Source of the DNA: Luscinia megarhynchos | Lineage: Eukaryota > Chordata > Aves > Passeriformes > Turdidae | Assembly (NCBI GenBank): GCA_034336665.1 | Contig: CM067570.1 | Coordinates: 26,803,002-26,867,001 of the forward strand | Reading direction: 5' to 3' | Length of the DNA: 64,000 bases | Part shown: positions 27,277-40,312 of the stretch, in pieces | Layout: each line of letters begins with the position of its first letter | How positions within the stretch are numbered: position 1 is the stretch's first letter | Notes under the pieces: model-generated | Databases searched by the model: none | Told to the model about the DNA's origin: nothing | Seen by the model: only the letters and a program-made list of their open reading frames with translations | Program-made: the position numbers and the translations under genes

Positions 27277-27320
27277 ATGTCCTGACATCTTAAAAATGTC
27301 ATGTCCTGACCTCATAAAAC
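27277..27320 (+). repeat. 24-bp period imperfect direct repeat
   Basis: ATGTCCTGAC at 27277-27286 recurs at 27301-27310. Each copy is followed by a similar A-rich segment (ATCTTAAAA and CTCATAAAA). It is probably a local duplication that has since diverged. Confidence 0.75.
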
Positions 27321-28413
27321 GTAAGAATGAGGTGCATATCTCAGAGAAAAATATTCCTTGCAATGGTGAAAACTGAAGTCAAGGTTCTGCTACTATTGTA
27401 GTAAGGCCAAAAATGGAACTAGAATGTTTTGTCTTTGTGTGAAGACTAAGTGAAATAAAAAAATTTTGTGGGTATCCAGTGCTGTGATGTAGGGTCCAAA
27501 ATCAGTTTGCACAGTGCTGTTAGTGTTCATAGTTGTTGATGCTGTAGCTTCAACGAGGGATTCTTTACCAGAAAATTAAGCCATGTTTTCAGTTACAGAA
27601 CTGTAAATAAAGTCAAATGCTTCTGAAGTCAGTGGAGTTTTTGATTTCCACTGATGCAATTGAGGGCAGAGGTTGAAACATGATTTTTGTTTCCAGATGT
27701 ATTTCGAGCTATATTTCAAACATGTTTTATATGAAGAATTAAATAACGTGTTGTGAGGCGGGTTGGGATCATAGACAACACAGGTTCACATAATTTTATG
27801 TATATTAATATGTGGTTACTGATCCTATCTTTGATAGTTTGCAAAGAGCTTGTTTGAGGTGTTCCATACATGTAATTTTTCAGCTGTATCCTAATACGGA
27901 AAACCAAACTGAATACAACTCTTCTGGAGTGAGTTATTTAGCTACAGGATATATAGGCCAAAGCCGTTTTACTACAGAACATTTTTCCTCATATGAAGGC
28001 CATACTTTTGCAGGATACTTCTTGTTTAATGAATGTTTACTCTTTTGTTTCAGAGTAATTTGATTATTGTTTCTAATATATCATCAAAGCTTGGGTTTGG
28101 TTCTTGCTTGCTTATGTGAATATCAGAGACCCAGTAGCTAGGACTGGGAAAACAAAATAGGGATTGCTTGTAGGAATCCTCCTACCTATCACTTCAGAGT
28201 CATGGAAAAAGACAACCTGTGTCCTCAGAGGCCAGAATTGTGGGAACTCTAAGACTGAAAGTAAGAAGCCATGTGTGTCTTAATATATGTAAGATTTGAC
28301 TTGGTTTCAAGTACTTTCCTTAAGACTGGAGGAAGGAGAAAGCTGCAGAGAGTAGGGAGACACATGAAATCTGGGCTTAAGAGCCTTAAGGCAGGGTAAG
28401 GTGTTGCTTTAGT

Positions 28414-28436
28414 TGTGTGTGTGTGTGTGTGTGTGT
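28414..28436 (+). repeat. (TG)n microsatellite
   Basis: About eleven uninterrupted TG units form a typical dinucleotide microsatellite in the large intron. It is likely polymorphic in length. Confidence 0.95.
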
Positions 28437-30149
28437 TGGATTGAAGGTGAGGATAGCAAATATCCACTGTTCTGGCAAGGACTGAGAACTTGGTCTTTAA
28501 CTTGACTAATACGTGTGTGTATGTAGGAAGGTTTTAAAAGAAGAGGAAAATAGTTGTTAATTGGGACTATTTGTGGTAGAAACATGAGTACTTGGTTGTA
28601 ATAAGGAGAAATACAGTAACTTTTTGTTTTCACAGAACTTCTTAGAAATACTAATTTAAGTTAAGATTCCTATATTCTCTGGGGTTTTCATACTGGTTGG
28701 AGAGCAGGGTACCCTGTCTGACTGCATCCATAAATCAAGATGGTGCCTTCTTTTCTGTGAAGCTTAAGGTAAAAGAGTTTTGATTTTAAAGCCCAAGGTG
28801 GTTACTACTTGTCTGTAGACTTCTAAATAATATACAAATGCAAAAGATTTTTATTTCATTAACTCTATTTTTTATTATTTATTAACAAGATGCTTATGGA
28901 CAAACATTCAGCAGAAGCTTTAGAAATTGTGGTAGATTTATGATGTCATATGATATCATTACAGCAATACACTGCATTGTAAAACTTCAGAGCAGCCACT
29001 GCTGTACCACCAGGGTGAATAATGAAGCATTCATTCACTCCCTACCAAATCCCAGCATCAAATATTCCACAGGCTCTCTTAAAACAGAAATTGTGCCTCT
29101 AGGAGCATGTACTGAGAAGTAATGTTTCCGAGGGTATAATCAGAGTACCTCAAAAAGAGGGGTAGATATTTTAATTCCCAGAAGTTGTGTTAAAGCTGCA
29201 TAGAAGAGATTCTTAGAGGTAAAGGCTCTTCATATGGAGGGGGCTGAAAAAAATCCTGGTTATCTCGTGGGGAGCTGGTGAGAAGGAACACTGGAGGCCA
29301 AATGCTGCTTGGTTACACCATCCTATATTTGGGGCAGTGCCAAAGATGAGTGCTTTCCCTGCTGCAACTGGACTGGGGGGAGTACAGCTCTGAGGGGTCT
29401 GAGCAACCAGTGACTCTACTCTAAACCACACATAAAATGAGTTTAGCAATCTTGGACTGTTGAACAATGATTCATTTTATAATATGACCGCAAAATGTAA
29501 CTGTGTTGGTAATGATTGCTTCAAACAGCTCGAGAAGCTGAATGAGCAAGGAGGAGTTGGGATTACCCCTAGCCCTACTAAGTGTCCTTGTTGGGCTGGA
29601 GGTCAAGGCTTCCTGGTATAGCTTTTGCCCTGGGCTGCACAGGCAGGCAGGGCAGAGCTCTGCTTGCAATAGACAGACAAAGGTCTCATTCTTTAGTGGT
29701 AAATGTGCTTTAACAGCCACCACTGTATACTAATACTTAAAATGAAAGGGAATGTTATGTCTGCTGCATGTTACTTGTTCAGGATGTTAACAGCTGTATA
29801 GCAAATAGACATCTATAGTAGAGGAGGGAGAGGAAGATGCAGGCAACTTTCATAGTCATCCTTTAATATCTGTAATTACATCCAGACTTAGCAGCAGTGT
29901 AATTTCATTTTGCAGAGGAGCGTGGCAGCCCTTGAAGTGAGATTTGTTGGTGTTCAATCCCACACGGTAGAAAAGGTCCATTATGCTCTGACCTGCTTTA
30001 AAACAAACCATACTAAACCATGCATGCATACTCAAAGAGTCCCCCCTTTTTATAGACAACTGCCATTTGTTGCAAGGGTTGCTATGGCAAACCAGGGCAG
30101 AAAATCCTGTCTTGATGTTAAAGCGAAATACTTAGAAATTGTAAGGAGA

Positions 30150-30310
30150 CAGATTTTGAGAATATAAATTAATTAAATGGCAGTAATTGCATTATTGCAC
30201 TATCTTGCCAGCGAAATAGCTATTCCTGTGAGAGTCTATTACTGTGTTAGGTCTTGCAGCAGAGTGTAATTTTTTGAATGTGCTCTAGGTTTTCAAAATC
30301 TGTCTTTTTG
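30150..30310. promoter_or_regulatory. Candidate conserved non-coding block with TAAT-type sites
   Basis: AAATTAATTAAATGG, AGTAATTGCATTATTGCAC and GTGTAATTTTTTG cluster within 130 bp around a less AT-rich core (TTGCCAGCGAAATAGC). The pattern suits LIM, POU or C/EBP-type factors. This is a low-confidence inference. Confidence 0.22.
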
Positions 30311-30860
30311 CTTTTATTTAATTCTAACTAGTGATAAATAGCAGCTTAGCCTTGCAAAGGTGGTCATCATCCAGCGTGCTTGATTTGTTAAATCTGTAAG
30401 AAGACTGAATAAGCATTTGCAGTTTGGGCTTTAAACTGACAAAAATAGCTATCTATAACCTCACCAATCTGGCCTACATAGCTGCTGGATAGTTTGCTGG
30501 ATTGGGATCATTATCTTTGGATTTGGACAGGAAATGTTGCGTTTCTTCCAGATAGAAGTCCTACAGCTGTCTAATATGCCTTTTACTCCTTAGCTGCTGG
30601 AGATGCAAAGTGTCAGGCAAGAAGGAGACTGGTAGAGTACATGACTTCATTTGAGAAAAAAGCTAAAAAACGAGGCTGTTTTATGTTGCTTGTCTTATTC
30701 AGCCCCCTGTGTCCTGAGTACTTAACAGGTCCGACCTCACTGCAGTTGTGTCTTTCTTCAAATCAGCAACGAAACAATTAAGAATAAGCTTCAGAAATAG
30801 AACTGAGAAAATGGATGCGGCCTGGTGTCTTTTTCATGCAGTTAGAAAAGCTGCTTGGAC

Positions 30861-30876
30861 TTTTTTTTTTTTTTTT
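30861..30876 (+). repeat. Poly-T run (16 T)
   Basis: Sixteen consecutive T residues are followed by AAATGC. No flanking target-site duplication or retroelement body was recognised, so it is listed only as a homopolymer. Confidence 0.9.
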
Positions 30877-32005
30877 AAATGCTGAAAACAAAACAGTTTT
30901 GTCTCCTTACATCTATAACAGTTATTCACGAAAGTATTTCCTTACATTTTTAAGTGGGACTGTGTTATTGTCCTTTGATAACATTTGGGGAGAAATGAAG
31001 ATTAAAGTGCTCATTTTCCACATCTGAAATGGGAGATTCAGATTTAAAAGGAGAAAGAGAACAAATCACTATATAGGAAAAGAAATGAAAAATGTTTTTT
31101 GTAAATGTGTTACCTTGGACCCTGAAGAACCTTACTCAGGGTGCCCTGGTGAGTGAAGGAAGGTGTAGGTGTTTCTGTAGGTGTTCTCCAAGCCACTCTG
31201 TTCTCTGCTCAGTTGATCTCAGTTGATCAATCAGCCTCTGCTTGGCTGAATGCGGCGCAGGCCGGTGGCTCTGTTGATTATGCCAATATTGCCAGTCTTA
31301 TGAATTGACCATCTGTTATTTGCTTTTGTATGCACTTAAGAATCAAGCAGGAAGAGCACTGGCAGTAGCCTAGGGTTGGTACCTATATCAAAATTCATGA
31401 ACTCTAGAATCTTCTCAGTTTCACCACTGCCTATTTGTCTTAAAAAAGTCATCATTGGCTGTCCTGCTAGTTCAGCTTGCAGCAGGTGGTTGTGCTGGTT
31501 AACAGATGTAAATACGTGCTTCTGTCGAAGTTCCAGAGTTCATTTTAGTGCACTGAGAGTGTCGTTTTGTATGTTCCCCTTGGGTTCCTGAGTAGGCAGT
31601 AGACTGGCCAATGCATGCAAGGAATGGAATGTGACAAAGCTTCTGTGTTGTGGATTGAATTTTATAAGTTTGGAAGAGGGACCAGCAGCTTCCCAAATGG
31701 GAATTTAAAAAAAAAGAGAAATGTAAAAATGTTTCTAACTAGTTCATGTAAGCATCTTAATCTGGAACTGGCTGTGTCTAATGCAAAGATGCTTTTCATG
31801 CCGTTGTGTTTGCCAGCTACCTCTTAGACTAAGGCATCTGTAGTGATTCAAGAGTTCAACTTTGTGTTAGAAAAAGAAAGGCACTTGTGCAATATCATTA
31901 AAAGCTGAGCCAATTTTTTTGTATTACTTACTTGACTCCACTGTCTTTTCTAGTATTTTGTGAGGTGTTTTTCTTTCTTGTTGCATTTATTGTTATTCAG
32001 TTGAG

Positions 32006-32036
32006 AGGTAATGCAGTTTTCAAAACTGCATTACCT
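32006..32036. repeat. Perfect 15-bp inverted repeat with one-base centre
   Basis: The left arm AGGTAATGCAGTTTT (32006-32020) is the exact reverse complement of the right arm AAAACTGCATTACCT (32022-32036), with a single C between. This is the strongest palindrome I found in the window. The loop is too short for a microRNA hairpin. It could be a dimeric factor site or a mutation product of a small inverted duplication. Confidence 0.95.
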
Positions 32037-32823
32037 ACCTTAGAATGATCTCATGTTCAAGGTTAAAATTAAGTAGTTCTGAAAACCTGGATATTCTGAT
32101 GGTCTCTAGTGCAGACATTAGGTATAGATGACTGAGTGCTTTGAAAAGGAGTTTTGTATCCACTTACCAGCTTTTCTTAAAAATGACAAAGAGCTAAATA
32201 ATTTTAAAAAGACAAAAAAGGTTAATTGAAAACTAGTTTTTCATACATGTTGCAATTATTCTTTACAGGTAAACACATGCATAAAACATTGTAGCTACAA
32301 CCACAACATTCATGTTTATTAGATGCTTTTTTATACTAACTCTGCATTGTAAATGAATAAAATATTTACCTAAAATGCTATATTTTTCCTCTGTGGTTAC
32401 AACTCCCTGTGTGGAGTTATATCCCCAACCACTTCCCCCCAAGGTATTTTTAAACTTTTTGCCTAAATGATGTGTATAATTTTAATTACAGCACATACTA
32501 ATTATCTGTAACGTATTGGTTATTATGTCAGTCTGAGGTGGCACTTAAGTCCTCCTTTCCCCTCACAATTATCAGAATAATATTTGTTTCAAAGGCAGGC
32601 AGGGATATGAACCCCAGTTAAATCCTAGCAGACATGTCATTATCATAGCAGGGGAAAGCAAAGGAGCAGGTCCCTTCCTGGGCAAAAGCATCAGGAACAA
32701 ACGGGTGGCTGTATTTATTTTGGCAGGCTGAAGCTGTTGTGAGCCTGGAGTCCCAGCCAAAACCAAGTGAGCTTGGAGTTGACTTGAGCTGTTTCTCAAA
32801 TGTTTTTGTGAACTCTCACTTTC

Positions 32824-32837
32824 TTTTTTTTTTTTTT
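32824..32837 (+). repeat. Poly-T run (14 T)
   Basis: Fourteen consecutive T residues follow TTC and precede AAATTCCCC. No associated element was seen. Confidence 0.9.
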
Positions 32838-33219
32838 AAATTCCCCATGTTGTTTTAATTGTATTTCTCAGTGCTGGGAACATCACACTAAATCTTCCAT
32901 ATTTGTGAAAAGATTTCTCATCAGCTAATAGCAATTGTTTAACAAAAAATCTTCATTGGTTAGGGTAAAATCTGAGCTCAGATGTGTGATCACATAAGGG
33001 AAAATTCCATTGAGACTTGGAGTGGAATGAAGCCCCCTCCTTAATACTTTTGTCTAACATATGTCACTGTATTAAAAATAATTACTTTGGTTCCTTAGAG
33101 AGGAAGAAGAAGGGTTTTTTTAAAACCTGGAATTCTATTGAGTAGGCAAATAAACTCCTGAGATTGCTTTCATTGGAAAAGGATATTTTAAATGGTACCT
33201 TTTACTTGAACGTTGGCCA

Positions 33220-33440
33220 GTTTAATTTAGATTATTGCTTCTGACAATTAACCTCGTGTTGGGCTGCACTTGTCTCATTAGCAATGTGGCGAGTGATGAA
33301 CTTGGATCCATGAGGGCTCAGCTCTCACCTGGGAAACTCCCCCGCCAAGGCTGTGCCACTGCTTATTAACAAAGTATTAACAATTTATTAACAAATCCAC
33401 CTAAAGAGCTGTCTGTGGAGGGCTGCAACTAGGGGATTAA
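33220..33440. promoter_or_regulatory. Candidate intronic enhancer containing the phased TATTAACAA array
   Basis: Upstream of the array the block holds dense homeodomain-type sites (ACAATTAACC, CTCATTAGCAAT) and unusually varied, non-repetitive sequence (CTCGTGTTGGGCTGCACTTG, GTGGCGAGTGATGAAC). This composition, unlike the surrounding A/T-rich intron, is typical of conserved non-coding elements near developmental genes. No alignment was available, so this is an inference from composition and motif clustering only. Confidence 0.35.
33364..33394 (+). repeat. Three TATTAACAA copies at exact 11-bp period
   Basis: Copies of the nonamer lie at 33364-33372, 33375-33383 and 33386-33394, each followed by a different dinucleotide or boundary (AG, TT, AT). 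The 11-bp period places them on one face of the helix. Each carries an ATTAAC homeodomain or HNF1-type half site and an AACAA core that suits SOX-type HMG proteins. They sit inside a block with other regulatory-looking sequence (about 33220-33440). Confidence 0.85.
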
Positions 33441-34117
33441 ACAAATATATTAGTAGTCTTATAAAATTCTTAGAATAGTTTTGCCAAGAGAGAAAGTTAA
33501 ACAGCAGAGGAGGCATGGACATAAGTTTTAAAATATGTTGTTTTGAGATTGTTTTTGATGTCTTTTCCTTTTCAACCTTTTTGTAGTTTGAGACAGTTTC
33601 TCCTTGAAAATTTATCTCCTTTAAAAACCAGTTTTTAAATAAAAAGGGACTAGAGTGAGATTGAGAATATGGCTAGATAATTAAAGAATAAAATTTTTAA
33701 ATTCTATTTTAATGCAATGCTTCATCTGCCAGGAAATGATCAGTTGATTTGTTTTTCATTTAAGCAAAACCAGTTACGCAAGTTGTGGTTTTATGAACTG
33801 ATTCTCTCTCTTTTTCTCCCCTGATTTTTATTCACCAAAGCAAAATATCTGTTACTTCCACAATCTGCTGCTCTGCATTACACAGGGAATATTCTGAAAT
33901 AATGTCATGTTTTGGTGGTGGTTCAGCAAACAAAAGGATCAAAGATAATTTTGTGCAATAGGAATAATGACTTTACCAACTTTGTATAGCTTGAAAGCTT
34001 CTCATATAAATATTGTCAGAGAATGACTACTGATGTCCATACCCTCAGGATAAAATACAAAGAATTTTCTGGCAATTCTAGGAGAAATAGCAGACAAAAA
34101 ACTTGTTTGCTTTTCAA

Positions 34118-34155
34118 TTTTTTTTAAAAAAATTTTTTTTTTTTAATTTTTTTTT
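34118..34155. repeat. T/A homopolymer cluster
   Basis: Eight T, then seven to eight A, then twelve T, AA and eleven T form a 38-bp pure A/T block that is partly self-complementary. It could form a small hairpin or a rigid A-tract. SATB proteins bind AT-rich matrix-attachment DNA, but nothing here shows binding. Confidence 0.85.
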
Positions 34156-35620
34156 TTACTGATATACTTTATTTCTGAGTTTTAACAACAAACTGTGTAC
34201 TTGTGTCTAAATTTACATCCATACATACTTATGAAATGTGTAGTGTCCACAGCTGCACATATCTTTATGTGCAGAAAGGGGGAAAAGTGTTAGTCCCTGA
34301 AGTAAGTGTTTTATTTTTTCCTTTTAATTTTAATTCACTTTGTGTTATATTGTATCAGCTCCCTATAAATACTTTACTACTTTCACTGTGAAAATCAGTA
34401 AAGGAAGCAGGATTTAAACTGACTGCTCTGTTCTCTCCCTTTACTGTGGCTATGCACCTAATATTTGCATTTACTTAGAAGATATCACACCTGCTAGTTA
34501 GAAATAGTTAATCCATTGAATGTCTAAAAATGCGTACATGAAAGCAGATCCAGAAGAAAATATATCAAGAAAGATTGTTGTGGCAGTAAAGTGTGTCATT
34601 CTGGTGGAAAAATGCGCTGTTGTGTCCTTGGCTGCAGGGAGGGAGGGGTGTGTGCAGCTGGCCAGTTGGCTGTGCAGCCCATATGGGCACAGGGAGGATG
34701 GCTAATGCCAGGGTGCCAGTTGGCTGGCAGCCATCCACCAGGCAGCTTCTCCTGCCCTGGGACAGCACCTTGGTGTTTGCTGGGCTGCCCTGCTCTCTCT
34801 GGGCTGGTGAGCACCCTCGGGCATGGCTCTTGTGAGCAGGCATCCCGTGCTTGTCCCTCTTAGGGCACCTTAGTGCTCTCTTCCTCTGTGTATAAGTTAG
34901 AGTGAAATGCATGGGAAGAAGAAAGGAAGAAAAGTGACTCAAGCTAAACAGGGATAATTTGTAGCCTTGGGGGTAGGAGGAGGAAGGGATGTTAGAGGTT
35001 TGTGGTCTGGAGATTTATTCCTGTAGAGCTGGGAGGTGCTGGCATCATTCAGAGATGGGAGCAGAGGCGTGGGCGGGAGGAGGAAGGTGACACTGATGTG
35101 GCCTTGGGTGGATGGGTGAGCAGACACTGACCAGCAGAGCTGCTTGCCATGAGGGATTCTCAGACAGGCTTGAAAGCATCTTATTCACTTTGACATATCT
35201 GAGGTCTGTTTTAGCAGGAAAGAAAACCTATTCATTGATTTGCAAGCTTAAAATTGGTTTTCTTTGTACACAAGAAGGGCTTAAAAGGCTGGTAGCAAGT
35301 TTGAGACCATTTTCTGGCCAGGGGCAGTTGTTGGTGGTTGGTTGTTGGTTGGTTCTGCTGTTTCACTGAGGCTGAGGGAGAGTGTGCATCATTCTTGCCC
35401 ATTAACCTGTCAAGCCTTCCTGTCTTTTGTGAGACGCAGCACTGCAAATTCCCTTTCCTCTGCTGGCATTAAACTCCTCAGTCATAATAATAGCATAATT
35501 TTGCAGTTCTGTCAAGATTGCTCAGAAGTTTTGGTTGTGATACTGAATTACATTGGCTAACATTTTCTTTCAAGATAAAAATTACTCAAAAGATGCTTCA
35601 GGTATGACATTCCTTTTGTT

Positions 35621-35660
35621 TATGTAGGGCATATAGAGCATATGTAGGGCATAGCTCACC
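35621..35660 (+). repeat. 20-bp imperfect tandem duplication
   Basis: TATGTAGGGCATA occurs at 35621-35633 and again at 35641-35653, exactly 20 bp apart. The tails differ (TAGAGCA versus GCTCACC). Confidence 0.8.
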
Positions 35661-37580
35661 CCAGTTAATGGAATACAAAGCCTTTTGTACACTACATACC
35701 TGGATAAAAGCTGGCTTAAGTCCCTAAGTGCCCCCATTTCGTTTGTAAAAAGCTTGTTAGCTTAGCCTTAACACAGAGTATTTTGATTTCAAACTCTTCT
35801 CTTACTTTTTCTAAATTAACAGTTTCTTTGACATCTCCAGATGAGGGGCCTTCATATCTTCAGTTCACTTCTTTGAACATGTGATGAAAAACATTTCACC
35901 TGAGAAGTGGGTAAAGGAGGTAATAAAGAGGCCACTGTTTTGGGCCTCCAGCAATACAATTATTCCTGATTGTGAAGATTGAGTAGAACTTAATTTTCTG
36001 CATGACTTGACTGAAAAACCTCTTGAATTTCACCAGTGCAACATGTTTAGTCTAGAACAGTTTATGTAGACTAAGCTATTTCTCATAAAATCCTATAGAT
36101 TCTTCTCTGATTTATCAGTTGTGTTTAATATTTAGTTTTATTCTCCTAGATTGCAATTTAAATGGTGTGGCTTTGATCTTTTCCATCTGCACTGCAGTGA
36201 CGACTGGTCACACTGATTGGGACCCTTACTGCATGTGCTTTTCAAATGAGTTAATCTGTGATAAACTGTAAACCAGGGTCGTCACCTGGGGAGCATGAGA
36301 GCTGTTTTAGTGCTGATAGGCTCCCTGATTTTCATCCACCATGAACTCTGATGTCAGGTGAAGAAACAAGAGTATTTTTTTCTTTGCTGGTTAGAAGAAA
36401 TTCCAAATAGTTTTAAGTCTGAATTACTATAGTATTTTAGGCATCTCAGATTTTTATTTTTCAGAGTAGACTTTTCAGAAAGTTTTTATTTCTTTGATGT
36501 GTGTACCTGTCCTAAGACCTCCAATATGAAACAACCAGTAATGCTCCATGCCTCCAAATGAACAATAGGCTTTGGGGGAGTAAAATAGACTTTCATTAAG
36601 ATGCAGATACCCACAGTGCAACCCACGTCCCACCACCTGAGTGAGTGCCAAGAGCAGAGAATAGATACTGGTTGTGGGAAACGACTGTCGGCACGAACCA
36701 GATTGAGGCTTTTCCTCCAGGGTGACCTTTGAAATCAATCAGATTGTGAAAATGATAAACCTCCCAAAGCTGCCTTGGTGTGTTGGGCTAGCAATGCTGC
36801 CTCAATGATGAGGTCTGCTGTGGTTCCCTGTGCCAGTAAGGAGAAGAGAATATATCTGGATTATACGACGGCTATTCAGCGTATTTTTTGAGAAGATGTG
36901 TGCAGTGTCTTCATTTTCCTACATAAGACTTTGCAAAGTAGTTATTTATATCTTGTTTTTTTAACTTTAGCACAGTATTATTAGTTGAAATCCCCAGTCA
37001 GATACTCTGTATTTGTGGCACAGAGGAGAATGCTGGCAGCAGTATAGGTTGTGCCTTATGGTGAAATGGTGTCTCTGGTAGATTCCAGGGATTTTCCAGT
37101 GTTGGTGCCATGTTCTGAATAAGGCATCATCACACTGTATCTTTCTTTAATTATATTCCCCAGAATTGGGAATGGGACTCTAGATTCCTTTTCTGCTTTC
37201 ACACATAGAAACTGTGCATACGTGGGCCCGAGACACCTGGGACTTTGGGAGATGATTAGAAATGACAGTCTTTCCTCCCTTTTCTCTTGAAATATTACCA
37301 TGCACCTTTTTTTATCTCTTCAATTTGAACATGACATGGAGTTTAGGAAAGTGAAAGAAGGTGAGAGGAGGTACTAGAGACCTCCACCATTTCACAAGGG
37401 TGTTCACAGTTCCACCAGTGCCTGAGGCTATTGAGGCTTGGAGTGTCTGTCCATTAAACACTCACACTGACTTTTGGCTGGGATAGAGTTACTTTTTTTC
37501 ATAGCAGCTCCACAGTTTCTATGTGCTGTGATTACGTGACAATCTTAGCTGCTACTAAAGAAGTGGGGAACTGGAAATGC

Positions 37581-37610
37581 TTCTGAGCATTTCTAGTTCT
37601 GAGCATTTCC
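37581..37610 (+). repeat. 17-bp period short direct repeat
   Basis: TTCTGAGCATTTC occurs at 37581-37593 and 37598-37610. It is a minor local duplication with no evident function. Confidence 0.8.
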
Positions 37611-40312
37611 ATGATGTGTGTGTACTGCAATCTTCCAGATCCAAAATGTGAATAACTCTTTCTAGTCTTTGCCATATGTACAGAAATTTATCATTTAAAT
37701 TAAAAAAATAGTTATTTCTGTCTTTCTATATTTTGGTCTCTTCTTCACAAAATGACTAACGTGAAGTTAAAATGCTAACAGGATCCAAAAAGGATCTGGT
37801 GGCTTTGCAAGAAAATAGGTTCAGTTCTAGGAAGATGTGGGCTAAGAAAACAAATCTAGGTTCATCTCAGCATTAGTGTGGGCTCATCAACGGTACAAGG
37901 GAAAGCTGTTTTTTCTAAGTCTGGTAACAGTTCCTGCTTGCTCTGAGTCATCTCCTCTAGTGGTGAACTAGTCTTTTTTTTTTCCGCTTTTGTTTTCTGT
38001 TGATAGGAAATGTAGCATAGTTCAGTAACCAGCAAAGCTTTATTTAGACTTGTCAGAAATGCAGAATTTTTTTGCTCTTCCTGGGAATAAAAGAAAAAGA
38101 TGAGGAACTTGAGATCAGATTAAAACTGCAATAAGTGTCAGTAAAGGAAAACTTCTTAATTTATTCAAATTCATCTGAATTTGCAATGCTGCCCAAATTA
38201 AGAACTAGAGTTACTAAAATGTATTTCGAAAAGAAATATTACAACCTTAACAATACTATTCTCTGACTCTCTCTAGTTGATCAATATGTAAGGGAAAGTG
38301 TGAGGTTTAGTCCCTTACCTTTTACCTGTTTGTGCTATGAGTGAGACCTGAGCGTAAGTATCAGTAAACAGTCTTAGGTCTGTTGCCTGTTGTTAAATGT
38401 ACATGTGCACGCAGATTTTCATGGATACTTCTGATTCCATAAAAAAAATTAATATAAAAATGCTAAAATGCAAATGTTACCTTCCTTGTTAACTGCTTCA
38501 TGATGGAATTAGTTCTTAACTGAATGTCATTAGAGATACTGGGATCAAGCTTGTGTATGTTTTTAGATCCTGTGTGGATCTGGACAGACTCTTGCAGTAA
38601 GGCAGCTACAAAGAGCAGAGGGCTTCAGGGTTGAATGGCAAAAATTACAGCAACTGTATCTTCACTTATTGCATTCATTCTGAATTAGTGAAAGCAGCCA
38701 TTTGAGATTATCAATAAAGTCCTCAATCCCCGTATTTCCTCAGTAATACTTGCTCTTCTATCCTAATAGTTATATGCTGTCCTGCTAGTTTTTCAGTTGT
38801 TCATGTTGTTTTTTTCTCATGGAAGTCGAGAACTGAATGTCTTGTGGGAGGAAAGAAAGACAGAAGGCAAACCAAAAGTAGTAATTTAGTGAAAAAACAT
38901 CCTGCCAGTCTTTATAAAGCTAAGGAAAACCCCAAGACCCAAATCTTACACTAAAGAGATTAAGCTGTTAAACTACATAGGCCAGAATATGAAACTGCAT
39001 TAGTTTAGGGGTTTGTTTGTGCAGCACAGCATGCTATATGCCCTTATTTTTGTTTGGACTTGAGACCCATGAATTTTCAAATCTACTTGTAGTTGACTCA
39101 ACACAAAGATAGTTGGCTACTGTGTGTTTGCAGTCTGAGCCAGACTTTCTGTGCTCTGTAGCTGGTACTGTGAGTGGGCAGGACATTCAGATTCATACAA
39201 GACCAAACAATGTCCGTAAGCTTAATTCTAAGCTTATTATCCACTACAATGTCCTGTTAGCAATGCTCTTTTACAACCTTTAAAACATGTTTTATGTATT
39301 CAGCTGCAATGCCATGCTATTGTGCTGTTTTTACTGCTCAGTACTGGTTTTCCATGTGAAACTTATAGGCGAGCACTGATGCCGGGTGAATTGAAGGAGT
39401 TTGAGGCACTGGCATCTTTTTAAAAACAGATGCACGGTTTTCCCCAAAGAAGGAAAATGTCTTCTACCTCTTCATTCATTCTCCATTGGGAAACATCATA
39501 CAAAATTCAAGAAAGGCTTCTGGAAGGTAGGGACCAAAGGCTGTCTGCTCAGATACCCTGTTTCTGCTGAACGTGTTGTGAGGCAGGTTGTGTTGGTGGT
39601 GATGGGCTGGCAAAAAGTTGACAAAGAAGGTTGGACAGCAAATGATTTTGTAAAGCTCTGGTCCTTTTACTCATGTGCAGCCCTTTGTAGGTGGTGAGGT
39701 GGCAGTATGGTCACAGGGTCGAAAATTTGTGGCAAGATGATCCAGGCATTGTTTATGGCTGTTGAGGAACATGTGCAGTGTAGGAAAGCACCACCTGTTG
39801 AGCATTCATGTTTCTTAACAACTTAGGCAACTATACCAAAGTCCCAGTTCTCAGTCTGTAAGGCTGAGCTGGAAGCATCTTGCAGGTCCCCACTAGCTGT
39901 TATCTGCTTATGTTGGCTCTCTGGGAGGCTCTAAATTAGAGACAGGTCCTGGTACCATGCTGGGATGGCAGAGGAAGCAGCACATTTTTCCAGGGACCCC
40001 GGGACTTGAGGAGAGAGCAGCTGATGTCCAAAGCAAGAGGAGCAGCTGTGGTTTTAAGATGGCAAAGCAAACCTCTACTCATGGCAGCAGCTAAAGAAGC
40101 TCTTTGATCAGGGAATAAGCTGAGTTGTGGCACTCTGGATTTCAAGGGAGCATTCGGCAGGCACTGCTCTGTGGCAGAAGGCACAGCCTGTGCTCCTGCT
40201 GTCCAAGGCAAGTGCTCACTTACCCCAAAAATGAGAAAAGACAGGATTGAATCTGGTTTTCCTCAGCGGAGGTGGTAGTTTTATAAGTAATATAGGAAAT
40301 GTAAAAAATACT

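Noticed and set aside
32006..32036. Reading the palindrome as a microRNA hairpin
   Set aside because: The loop is one base and the stem only 15 bp, so it cannot be a canonical pre-miRNA.
34565..34942. 125-codon minus-strand frame and overlapping + strand frames of 72-90 codons
   Set aside because: They sit in a GC-rich stretch (about 34610-34870) with simultaneous opening of several frames. No homology was recognised. A decayed repeat is possible but I could not identify one.
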